Positions 1 to 5,685 of a stretch of 6,149 bases of DNA are shown here, piece by piece. The notes under the pieces are model-generated. The model had not been told where the DNA came from. It did not search any database and saw only the letters and a program-made list of their open reading frames with translations. Each line of letters starts with the position of its first letter. Positions within the stretch are counted from its first letter, which is position 1. Location of the stretch: the NCBI GenBank assembly GCA_036556695.1, contig DATBIY010000066.1, positions 1 through 6,149 on the forward strand, written 5' to 3'. The position numbers were made by a program, and so were the translations under genes. This stretch comes from DASSCW01 sp036556695 (GTDB lineage Bacteria > Chloroflexota > Limnocylindria > QHBO01).

Positions 1-444
1 CTTGGGGTAGATGTTGTTGTCGAACTGGTCGACCAGGTAGGCGATCTGCTCCGGGGTGACGACCACCGGGTTCCGCGGGTCGTTGGCCGGGAAGTTCAGG
101 TTCTGCTGGACCCAGACCTCGATGTGCTCGCCAATGGCCACCACGTTGTACAAGGTGCCGCCGAGCTGACCGGTGGTCTGGTTCAGCACCAGACCAACAT
201 TGGTGTCCCCCACCTGGTAGGCCGGGTTGGCTGCCTGCCCGGAATCTGCCGCAGCGGCGGCACCCGCGGAAAGCGTGCGGTCCACCCGAGAGAAGTCCGG
301 CGTGGGGCTGGTAACCCATCCGGCGGCTTCGACGGTCCGGTACCCGACCTTCGTCTTGGCCGCCACCCCTGCGGGCAGCATGGCACTGACGAGAAGTGCG
401 AGAACCGCGACCAGCCCAAGCCAGCGATACCTGGATCTGTGCAC
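1..444 (-). CDS. N-terminus of an exported protein, probably a secreted metalloprotease (partial, runs off left edge)
   Basis: The first 148 codons of a gene that continues beyond the left edge. I read it by translating the reverse complement from a GTG at 442-444. The start is supported by a strong AGGAGG-type ribosome binding site eight bases upstream. Residues 1-29 form a clear Sec signal peptide: Arg/His-rich N-region (MHRSRYRW), hydrophobic core LGLVAVLALLVSAML, and a probable cut after AGVAA. Residues 55-80 are an Ala/Ser/Gly-rich linker. A folded region then begins, with the stretches LYNVVAIGEHIEVWV and YLVDQFDNNIYPK. From memory, this 'exposed-strand WV ... YLVDxFDNNIYP' pattern opens the catalytic region of secreted M6- or M30-like metalloproteases of Actinobacteria and Chloroflexota. 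The HExxH zinc motif would lie outside the window, so the enzymatic call is an inference. An exported protein is certain; the family is a moderate guess. Confidence 0.6.
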   Translation of the reverse strand, partial: MHRSRYRWLGLVAVLALLVSAMLPAGVAAKTKVGYRTVEAAGWVTSPTPDFSRVDRTLSAGAAAAADSGQAANPAYQVGDTNVGLVLNQTTGQLGGTLYNVVAIGEHIEVWVQQNLNFPANDPRNPVVVTPEQIAYLVDQFDNNIYPK

Positions 445-452
445 GAAAGTCC

Positions 453-458
453 CCTCCT
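453..458 (-). promoter_or_regulatory. Ribosome binding site of the left-edge exported protein
   Basis: The minus strand reads AGGAGG, followed by eight bases and then the GTG start at 444. This fixes the start of the partial exported protein. An ATG at 459-461 on the same strand is in a different frame and lacks the signal peptide. Confidence 0.6.
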
Positions 459-627
459 CATGCATGTGGCGCCCGGTTGAGACGGTCAGCGCAGCCCCTG
501 GGCCGGCGCATTCGCACGCGGCAGAAGGAAAGGGGCCGACTGGAGTGGGCGCCCGAATCGGTGTGGGCATTCTTACCCATATCGAGAGCCGATGCATCCG
601 CGCGATCCGACCGAGGAGCCTATTGCG

Positions 628-658
628 GTGCCGGGCGTCACCGTCGTTGTGCCGGCAC
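628..658 (-). repeat. Inverted repeat just downstream of the lipid kinase stop
   Basis: GTGCCGG at 628-634 pairs perfectly with CCGGCAC at 652-658, leaving a 17-base loop. It begins eight bases after the kinase TAA on the minus strand. The stem is short, the loop is long and no U-tract follows, so a terminator role is only possible. The second arm overlaps a self-complementary GTGCCGGCAC (649-658), which could also act as a small operator-like palindrome. Confidence 0.25.
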
Positions 659-665
659 GCACCGA

Positions 666-1529
666 TTACGCGCGCTCGCCCTCCCAGGCGCCGATGAGCC
701 GCGCTGCTCCGGGCCGGATCCGCATCTCCCATTTGGTCGCCGTGCCCAGCAGGTCGCCATCGGCCTGCACCGCGATGCCCGCGGGCTCAGGCGTGCGGAG
801 CTCCAGCTGCCGCGCGGCGATGCCGGCAGCCGCCGGCTGCCGGTGCGCGACCCAGCGCGCCGACTCCAGCGCGAAGCCGGGCAGCGGGCCGGAGTAGATG
901 CGGACGGTCATCAGCCCGGCAATCGCCGAGGCGCCGGGATTGACCAGCAACCCCCGTCCGTACCAGGGCGTCGTTCCGGCCACGAGCATCACCATCGGCC
1001 CGTCGTGCACCGTCCGGCCATCCGCCACCACCGTGGCATGCCGCCGGCGCACGAGGTCCGGCAACGAGCGCGCCACCGCTGCCGCCCAGCCGGGTGTGCG
1101 GCGCGCGCCGGTCGCGGCGTAGCGTCCCGCCACCAGCGCATCCCATCCGGCACCGGCGAAGAGCGCCAGCCGGCCGCCGACCTGGACCAGGTCCACCGGG
1201 CGCGCCTCGCCGCGGAGCAGCACCTGCACCAGCGCCCCGGGGTCGCGTGGCAGCTGGAGCAGGTGGGCGGTGGCGTTGCCGTAGCCCGCCGGGATGTAGC
1301 CGATGTCGACGTCCCGCCCGGTGAGCACGTTGTACGCCACGCCCAGCGATCCATCGCCGCCGGCGATGACTATGCGCCGGTAGCCCTCGACCCGCTCCGC
1401 CATCCAGCCTGCCAGCGTGGCGGCGTCACGGGTGGCGGTGGCATGCACCTCGGCGTCCAGGACGCGGCGGGCCAGCTCCACGGTCTGGCGCGTGCGCTCC
1501 GAGCCAGCGGAGCCGGCCCCGTAGTTCAC
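666..1529 (-). CDS. Diacylglycerol/sphingosine kinase-like (YegS/DgkB family) lipid kinase
   Basis: This protein of 287 residues belongs to the soluble lipid kinase family that phosphorylates diacylglycerol or related lipids with ATP at the inner membrane face. Visible signatures are the N-terminal NYGAGSAG (residues 2-9, family NPxAGxG), the nucleotide-binding GGDGS at 57-61, a PAGYGNATA segment at 80-88 followed by LLQLPRDP, a second-domain FAGAGWDAL at 124-132, and a C-terminal QADGDLLG (255-262) with RPGAARLI. The usual PxGTxNDFAR segment is altered: Thr is Tyr and Asp is Ala. That could mean a divergent substrate or weakened catalysis. The conventional start is a GTG at 1527-1529 without a visible Shine-Dalgarno, and the codons before it still encode the expected first beta strand (ATAIF). 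Translation may therefore begin upstream, possibly at an ATA at 1572-1574, giving about 302 residues. It follows the lipoprotein gene almost without a gap, so the two are probably co-transcribed. Confidence 0.85.
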   Translation of the reverse strand: MNYGAGSAGSERTRQTVELARRVLDAEVHATATRDAATLAGWMAERVEGYRRIVIAGGDGSLGVAYNVLTGRDVDIGYIPAGYGNATAHLLQLPRDPGALVQVLLRGEARPVDLVQVGGRLALFAGAGWDALVAGRYAATGARRTPGWAAAVARSLPDLVRRRHATVVADGRTVHDGPMVMLVAGTTPWYGRGLLVNPGASAIAGLMTVRIYSGPLPGFALESARWVAHRQPAAAGIAARQLELRTPEPAGIAVQADGDLLGTATKWEMRIRPGAARLIGAWEGERA

Positions 1530-1570
1530 GAAGATGGCGGTCGCGACGCGCGGGTCGTCTGCGGCCGCAG

Positions 1571-2134
1571 CTATGGCATTGCCTCCAGCACCTTGGCGGC
1601 GTCGTCCTGCTCTGTGGCCGCCACGAACACCAGCACGCTCTCGCGCGCGTAGAGATACAGCGACTGCCCCGGCTCGCCGGGATCCATGGCGCGCTCCACG
1701 GTCTTGCCACCCACCGTGGCCGGCTGCCAGCCCAGCGCTGCGCCACGCTCTTCGGCGGCCGCATCCTGGAAGGCGGCCAGCAGCCGGTCCGGCGCAGCGC
1801 CATCGGCCCGGAAGATGAAGACGACCGCCAACCGGCCGTCCTGCGCTGCACCGAAGCCCGCCGCCACCGAGATCGCGTCGGGCGACACCCCCAGGCCCTC
1901 CAGGAACTGCTGCGTCTCGTCGGTTGCCTGGCCGGACGACACGAACTCGTTGCCGCGCATGGACAGCCGCTCCAGCGCGATGCCGTTCACCTCCTCCGGA
2001 ATCAGCCCCTGCAGCTCCTCGGGGGAGGCCGGAAACGATCCTGGGTTGCTGCTCGCGCCAATCCCGCAGGCGGCAAGCGTCGCCAGCAGCAGCGCGGCCA
2101 GCAATGCCATGGGGACGGTGCGCGGGTGGGTCAC
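1571..2134 (-). CDS. Lipoprotein of unknown function with two similar halves
   Basis: An exported lipoprotein of 187 residues from the GTG at 2132-2134. This start gives a compact type II signal peptide: Arg/His N-region, hydrophobic MALLAALLLATL, and lipobox LAAC with Cys23, the same spacing as in the neighbouring lipoprotein. A TTG at 2183-2185 would add 17 residues that do not look like a signal peptide, and an ATG at 2110 would leave no charged N-region. After a Ser/Pro/Gly tether (about residues 24-40) come two related halves. Each has a 'P-x-x-V-x-G-x-x-x-E-R' segment (residues 46-57 and 138-148) and a later hydrophobic strand plus amphipathic helix (LAVVFIFRADGAAPDRLLAAF at 102-122, split here only for reference; VLVFVAATEQDDAAKVLEAM at 167-186). 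I do not recognise a named family. It probably sits on the outer face of the cytoplasmic membrane. Its TAG stop overlaps the possible upstream start of the lipid kinase. Confidence 0.8.
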   Translation of the reverse strand: MTHPRTVPMALLAALLLATLAACGIGASSNPGSFPASPEELQGLIPEEVNGIALERLSMRGNEFVSSGQATDETQQFLEGLGVSPDAISVAAGFGAAQDGRLAVVFIFRADGAAPDRLLAAFQDAAAEERGAALGWQPATVGGKTVERAMDPGEPGQSLYLYARESVLVFVAATEQDDAAKVLEAMP

Positions 2135-2256
2135 GGGACGCAGGGCTCCATCAGCAGGAACGGCCACCCTGATGGCGGCCGTCAACGCAGGATAGCGAAG
2201 CGCTCCGCGCCTGACGAATGGCGCCCCGGGCCTAGCCCCTCGGCGCAGGAGCCGCG
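2135..2256. other. Short gap between the two lipoprotein genes
   Basis: About 120 bp (71 bp if the TTG at 2185 is used) with no gene. On the minus strand it contains GGGC-TAG-GCCC and AGCG-CTT-CGCT mini-hairpins, too short to call terminators. It also contains a TTGACG (2180-2185) that resembles a -35 box but has no good -10 at the right distance. No strong Shine-Dalgarno precedes the GTG at 2134; the nearest purine run is GGAG about 12 bases upstream. Confidence 0.35.
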
Positions 2257-2571
2257 CTAGCTGCCCGGAGTGGGAAGCGGATCCTCGGCGCCCGGTGCAT
2301 CGGTCGCCATGTCCGGCGCCACGTACGGGCCGTCATTCGGCTCCGGACTCAGGGTCGCGACGGGTGACTCGGCGCCGGGCGCGTCGCTTTCATCAGCCGG
2401 CGCAACCGGCGAGCCGCTGGCAGACGGGCTGGCGTTCATCGACGCCGGCGTGCTGGTCGAACCGTCACCAGGTGAAATTGGGCTGGGTGAGGCGCCCGGC
2501 TGGCAGGCGATGACGAGTGCGGCGCTTGGAACGAGTGCCAACACGAGGCGCAGCCTGTGGCGGTGCATCAT
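2257..2571 (-). CDS. Small low-complexity (Pro/Ser/Ala/Asp-rich) lipoprotein
   Basis: A small lipoprotein of 104 residues from the ATG at 2569-2571, or 103 from the adjacent ATG at 2566-2568. The second ATG sits a better distance (five bases) from the GGGGG run at 2574-2578. The N-terminus MMHRHRLRLVLALVPSAALVIAC is a classic lipoprotein signal with three basic residues and lipobox VIAC, Cys23 or Cys22. The mature part is only about 80 residues of Pro, Ser, Ala, Gly, Asp and Glu, with no predicted globular core. It has a duplicated DAPGAE-(S/D)-P motif near residues 63-70 and 91-98. It is probably a flexible surface tether or spacer. No function is recognisable. The reading frame stays open far upstream into the protease gene, but that extension is a shadow. 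The gene begins 88 bp after the protease stop, beyond the two hairpins. Confidence 0.7.
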   Translation of the reverse strand: MMHRHRLRLVLALVPSAALVIACQPGASPSPISPGDGSTSTPASMNASPSASGSPVAPADESDAPGAESPVATLSPEPNDGPYVAPDMATDAPGAEDPLPTPGS

Positions 2572-2607
2572 CACCCCCGAGGGTAGCGGCGTTACCCGGA
2601 GGACGCG

Positions 2608-2638
2608 AATGGGGCCCCGGAGGTTCCGGGGCCCCATT
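2608..2638 (-). terminator. Strong 13-bp hairpin after the M6 protease gene
   Basis: AATGGGGCCCCGG (2608-2620) and CCGGGGCCCCATT (2626-2638) form a perfect 13-bp stem with a five-base loop. It starts 21 bases after the protease TGA on the minus strand. There is no U-tract on either side (minus continues CGCGTCC), so it is not a textbook intrinsic terminator. It fits the U-less hairpin type reported for high-GC bacteria, or an mRNA-stabilising 3' structure. Confidence 0.6.
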
Positions 2639-2647
2639 GCCTTGCGA

Positions 2648-2677
2648 GTCGACGCCGACTCAGTTTCCGGCGTCGAC
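2648..2677 (-). repeat. 10-bp hairpin with the protease stop codon in its loop
   Basis: GTCGACGCCG (2648-2657) and CGGCGTCGAC (2668-2677) pair perfectly across a ten-base loop. The TGA stop of the M6 protease (2660-2662) lies in that loop, and the upstream arm encodes the end of the protein (Val-Asp-Ala). Only nine bases separate it from the 13-bp hairpin, making a tandem structure at the 3' end of the mRNA. Confidence 0.55.
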
Positions 2678-5533
2678 CCAGATCGTTGCCCAGCGGTTCT
2701 TGGCGCCAATGCCACGGATCTCGAAGCTGACCCCCATGGCGACGCTGTCATCACCGGGGAAGAGCCCGTCCTTCGGATTCCCGGTTCCCAACACGATCGT
2801 GCTGTCTCCGAAGAGATCGAGCCCGAACAGGTCGGTGAGCAGGTCGCCGGCGGCATCGACGACGCGCGTCGAGTACCACTGGTTGCCCTGGGACGGGACC
2901 ACCACCGACGCGTCGATGTCGCGCCGGAAGATGTCCGCGCCGCGGACCTCCAGGCCCGGAACCCAGCCACGACGGTCGGTGAACCGCTTCTTCGCATCCT
3001 GAGGATCGAACCTGGTGCAATACAGCTGGTACGAATCCACCGGCTGCTCGAGGCACTCGGTGAACCGATAGGTCTTGTGCTTGGTGAAGGCCGCATTCGA
3101 TGCCTGCGGCCGGGACTGGATGTTGTTCAAGGTCGACGGATCGGCATCTGCCGCCGCACCCTTGCGCCGAAGCGGGTTGAAGTGCGAGTCGACCAGGAGC
3201 AGCCCGCCCTTCGCGCCGGCGCTGGGAGCGGCGAACTCGTTGGCGGTCACCCAGTTCTGGTTGCCGAGCTGCGTGTCTCGATACCAGACCAGCATGCCGG
3301 GGGCGTTGTAGGGCACGCGCTGCACCGACCACTCGCCGTTGTCCAGGCGGAGGTAGTCGCTGTCGTACGTGTACTTCAGGCCCTCGTCGAAGCCGTCGAA
3401 GTTGCGCCACTCGGCCAGGTAGTACTGGGCGAACTCGAAGACGCCATCGACGATCTGCCACCCGGCGCCGCCCGTGCCGGCGAACGTTCCGAGCTCGGTG
3501 ACCCAGTCACCCGGGCCGCTCTCGACGTCGTCCGTCCACACATCGGTGCCATCGGCTGTCAGCGCGAAGTCGTCGGCGAACCAGCCAGAGGCCAGGAAGC
3601 CGGCGTCGGTCGCGTACCGCAGCCGCAGCTGGATGGTGCTGCCCGCGTACGGGGTCAGGTTCACCCAGTCGTGGCGCCAGTCGCCGCCGGTGTCACCGCT
3701 GAGCGCGTTCTCGAGGTCACCGTAGTCGTGCAGCCGCCCATGGCCATCCAGGTTGGTGGTGACCACGTTGCCCGACTCATCGCGAACCTCGAGTTGCGAC
3801 CAGGTCGTGCCGCCATCGGTCGAGACCTCGACGAAGCCGGCGTCCCAGACACCGCCGCTGTCGAACTCGATGACGTAGTTGTTCCACATCCAGAATCGAA
3901 CGTCCGCGCCGGCCGGCACGTCGACGGTGCGACCCGTCTTGACGTCCGCCCAGTTCTGGTCGTTGTTCGACCACCACATGTTCCCGCCGCTGTGCGGCGT
4001 GGCCAGGGAGATCACCTTGTCAGGCAGGTTGACCCGAATGCCATCGGCGGTGCCGACCGGCGTGCGGGACGTCTGCCCGACCTTGATGCGCTGGGTGCGG
4101 TCACCGGGGTTGAGGATCACCGGATCCGCCCAGCCCAGGACGAACTTGTCCCACAGGCCCATGTGGGCCGGCAGGGACTGGAAGATCGGGCCCGAGTGCG
4201 AGCCGGTGCTCATGAGGTCCCAGAACTCCACGTCGGAGTCGCCGGCACCGCTGGTGTCGTACAGGTCCGGCAGGCCGAGGTCGTGGCCGTACTCGTGGGC
4301 GAACACGCCCACACCTGCGTCCTCGGGCTGCGCGATGTAGTTGAAGACCTTCATCCCGGTGCCGGGGATCGTGTATCCGCCGGACGCCGGATCAACAGCT
4401 GACGAGTGCGACCAGACGGCGTACACGCCCTGGTCACCGCCGCCACCCTCCTCGCCGGAGCCGGCGTGGACGATGACGAAGTGGTCGATCACGCCATCGG
4501 GCTCCAAGACGTCTCCGTCGCCGTCGACGTCGGCCTGGTCCTCGATGTCGTAGTCAGCCCACGGGAAGCTGGGATCCTGGGCCGCGATGATGTCGACCGC
4601 GTCGACGATCATCTGGGCGGCGCCGCGCGCGTTGTCCGGGTGCCCGGAGTCGCTGGCGCGTCCTGCCTCGCAGGTGTCCGCGGCATACCAGCCCTCGGAA
4701 TGCGGCAGCTCGATCCAGCCGACCACGTCGCCGTCGATGGCGTACGCGCCCTTCGACATCTCCTGGTACATGTTGGTCAGGGTGTAGCCGCTGATGTCGA
4801 TGCCGGGCTTCCCATCAGGCCCGGTCAGGTCCGGCCGCACTCGTTCGGTGATGCCGTCGCTGGTGAACATCATCTTGCGGTAGTGCTCGGCGTTGAAGTC
4901 CGGCACCCAGAAGGTGTTGTTGTCCGTGCCGAGGCCGACGGTGGCCGGGTCCTCGAGGCCGTTGTGCAGCGGTCCGTTGAGGATGGTGCCCGCCGGCTCG
5001 ACGACACAGTCGACGCCTGCCTCGCTGTTGATGTCGATGATCCGGTTGAACCCCGAGAAGTCGTCGTCGGCGTTGGGGTTGAACTCCACCAGCACCGTCA
5101 GGAGCTTCGCGGTCTGCGTCTCGTCCGCATGCTTGAAGTCATTCGGGTTGACGCCGGTCCGAACCGCCTTCTGCTCGCTGCGGGCGAGACCTCTGGCCGC
5201 CACCGGGAAGCCACCGGAGTGCTTCTGGACCTGCTGGCCCCACCAGCGCTGCAGGTCGTTGATCGGCCCGCTGGCCAGCGCCTCGGTGGGTCGGTGCTTG
5301 GGCACACGACCGTCCCGGCTGACGTCCAGGTCAACCAGCGGCGCAGCCATGTTGTAGTAGAAGTCGCGCTGAGCCTTGACCAGCGGCTTGCTGATGTCCG
5401 GCCGCGCCTGGACACCAGGCAGCGGGCTGGACAGTGTGGCGGCACGCCCGATGATCAGGCTGCCGGCCAGTAGTGCCAATACCACGAATGGAGTGATCAG
5501 TCGCCACGCGGCGACATGTGCGTCTGAGCGCAC
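2660..5533 (-). CDS. Secreted immune inhibitor A-type (M6 family) zinc metalloprotease
   Basis: This protein of 957 residues is a complete M6 metalloprotease, an extracellular zinc enzyme that degrades proteins. The GTG start at 5531-5533 follows a GAGGAG ribosome binding site by nine bases. Residues 11-28 form a hydrophobic signal sequence, probably cut near GRA-AT. Residues 45-135 look like a propeptide. The catalytic domain (about 140-475) has HEYGHDLGLPDLYD at 413-426, giving zinc ligands His413 and His417, base Glu414 and probably Asp423 as third ligand, plus a downstream WDLMSTGSHSG (438-448) that fits the Met-turn. An acidic loop DVDGDGDVLEPDG (335-347) resembles a calcium site. Beta-rich modules follow: a MAM-like region (about 545-665) with FVEVSTDGGTTW, and a C-terminal part with YYLAEWRNFDGFDEGL and MLVWYRDT typical of InhA proteins. 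The four Cys (176, 288, 827, 839) could form two disulfides. Length and layout match the family and no catalytic residue is missing. Substrates are unknown. Confidence 0.95.
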   Translation of the reverse strand: MRSDAHVAAWRLITPFVVLALLAGSLIIGRAATLSSPLPGVQARPDISKPLVKAQRDFYYNMAAPLVDLDVSRDGRVPKHRPTEALASGPINDLQRWWGQQVQKHSGGFPVAARGLARSEQKAVRTGVNPNDFKHADETQTAKLLTVLVEFNPNADDDFSGFNRIIDINSEAGVDCVVEPAGTILNGPLHNGLEDPATVGLGTDNNTFWVPDFNAEHYRKMMFTSDGITERVRPDLTGPDGKPGIDISGYTLTNMYQEMSKGAYAIDGDVVGWIELPHSEGWYAADTCEAGRASDSGHPDNARGAAQMIVDAVDIIAAQDPSFPWADYDIEDQADVDGDGDVLEPDGVIDHFVIVHAGSGEEGGGGDQGVYAVWSHSSAVDPASGGYTIPGTGMKVFNYIAQPEDAGVGVFAHEYGHDLGLPDLYDTSGAGDSDVEFWDLMSTGSHSGPIFQSLPAHMGLWDKFVLGWADPVILNPGDRTQRIKVGQTSRTPVGTADGIRVNLPDKVISLATPHSGGNMWWSNNDQNWADVKTGRTVDVPAGADVRFWMWNNYVIEFDSGGVWDAGFVEVSTDGGTTWSQLEVRDESGNVVTTNLDGHGRLHDYGDLENALSGDTGGDWRHDWVNLTPYAGSTIQLRLRYATDAGFLASGWFADDFALTADGTDVWTDDVESGPGDWVTELGTFAGTGGAGWQIVDGVFEFAQYYLAEWRNFDGFDEGLKYTYDSDYLRLDNGEWSVQRVPYNAPGMLVWYRDTQLGNQNWVTANEFAAPSAGAKGGLLLVDSHFNPLRRKGAAADADPSTLNNIQSRPQASNAAFTKHKTYRFTECLEQPVDSYQLYCTRFDPQDAKKRFTDRRGWVPGLEVRGADIFRRDIDASVVVPSQGNQWYSTRVVDAAGDLLTDLFGLDLFGDSTIVLGTGNPKDGLFPGDDSVAMGVSFEIRGIGAKNRWATIWVDAGN

Positions 5534-5542
5534 GATGTCAGT

Positions 5543-5548
5543 CTCCTC
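5543..5548 (-). promoter_or_regulatory. Ribosome binding site of the M6 protease
   Basis: The minus strand reads GGGAGGAG (5543-5550), a near-perfect Shine-Dalgarno whose GAGGAG core ends nine bases before the GTG at 5533. It supports GTG as the start and suggests strong translation. Confidence 0.6.
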
Positions 5549-5613
5549 CCTCCCCCCCGGGCTGAACTATGGAGGCGTCGGACGGAACGCCCTGGGTACC
5601 TGGAAAGAGCGCG

Positions 5614-5643
5614 ACGATACGCCGCGAACGCTGCGGTCCGCAA
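5614..5643 (-). promoter_or_regulatory. Candidate sigma-70-like promoter for the M6 protease
   Basis: On the minus strand TTGCGG (5638-5643) is separated by 18 bases from TATCGT (5614-5619). Each hexamer matches consensus at four of six positions. Transcription would start near 5607 and leave a 5' leader of about 75 bases before the GTG. It lies between the hydantoinase hairpin and the protease, where a promoter is expected. The match is modest and unproven. Confidence 0.3.
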
Positions 5644-5656
5644 CGATTTGGTGCAC

Positions 5657-5678
5657 GGCGGTGCATCGGCGCACCGCC
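5657..5678 (-). terminator. GC-rich hairpin after the hydantoinase gene
   Basis: GGCGGTGC (5657-5664) and GCACCGCC (5671-5678) form a perfect 8-bp stem with a six-base loop. It starts seven bases after the hydantoinase TAG on the minus strand. No U-run follows, so it is a terminator-like hairpin rather than a canonical one. It suggests the hydantoinase and the protease are separate transcription units. Confidence 0.45.
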
Positions 5679-5685
5679 CGATTCG

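Larger units (their letters stand above)
445..665. other. Intergenic gap between the lipid kinase and the left-edge exported gene
   Basis: This 221-bp gap lies between two same-strand genes and shows no coding signal of its own. On the minus strand there is a locally AT-richer patch reading GATATGGGTAAGAATG (about 568-583) that could hold a -10 element (TAAGAAT at 569-575). I see no convincing -35 at 16-18 bases from it. The gap is long enough to carry an independent promoter for the exported protein. The first part holds the inverted repeat listed separately. Confidence 0.4.

Noticed and set aside
396..1652. A 418-codon plus-strand open frame across the intergenic gap and the lipid kinase
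   Set aside because: Its translation is Arg/Ala/Gly/Pro/His-rich with no recognisable motif, and it lies opposite a well-supported kinase carrying GGDGS.
1426..1851. A 141-codon minus-strand frame overlapping the lipoprotein and the kinase
   Set aside because: Arg/Ser/Trp-rich out-of-frame translation of two real genes, with no motif and no ribosome binding site.
2180..2185. TTGACG as a -35 box for the larger lipoprotein gene
   Set aside because: No acceptable -10 hexamer is present 16-18 bases downstream, so the match is probably by chance.
2572..3096. Upstream extension of the small lipoprotein frame to 3096
   Set aside because: The extension is Ser/Arg/Thr-rich shadow sequence inside the M6 protease coding region, and the lipoprotein signal peptide begins at 2571.
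2270..4402. A 710-codon open frame on the plus strand opposite the M6 protease, continued in the same frame at 4406-5473
   Set aside because: It is exactly codon-aligned antisense to the protease, where stops appear only if the protease uses TTA, CTA or TCA, which are rare at this GC content. Its translation is Val/Asp/Arg-rich without a domain, while the minus strand has a complete protease with all motifs.
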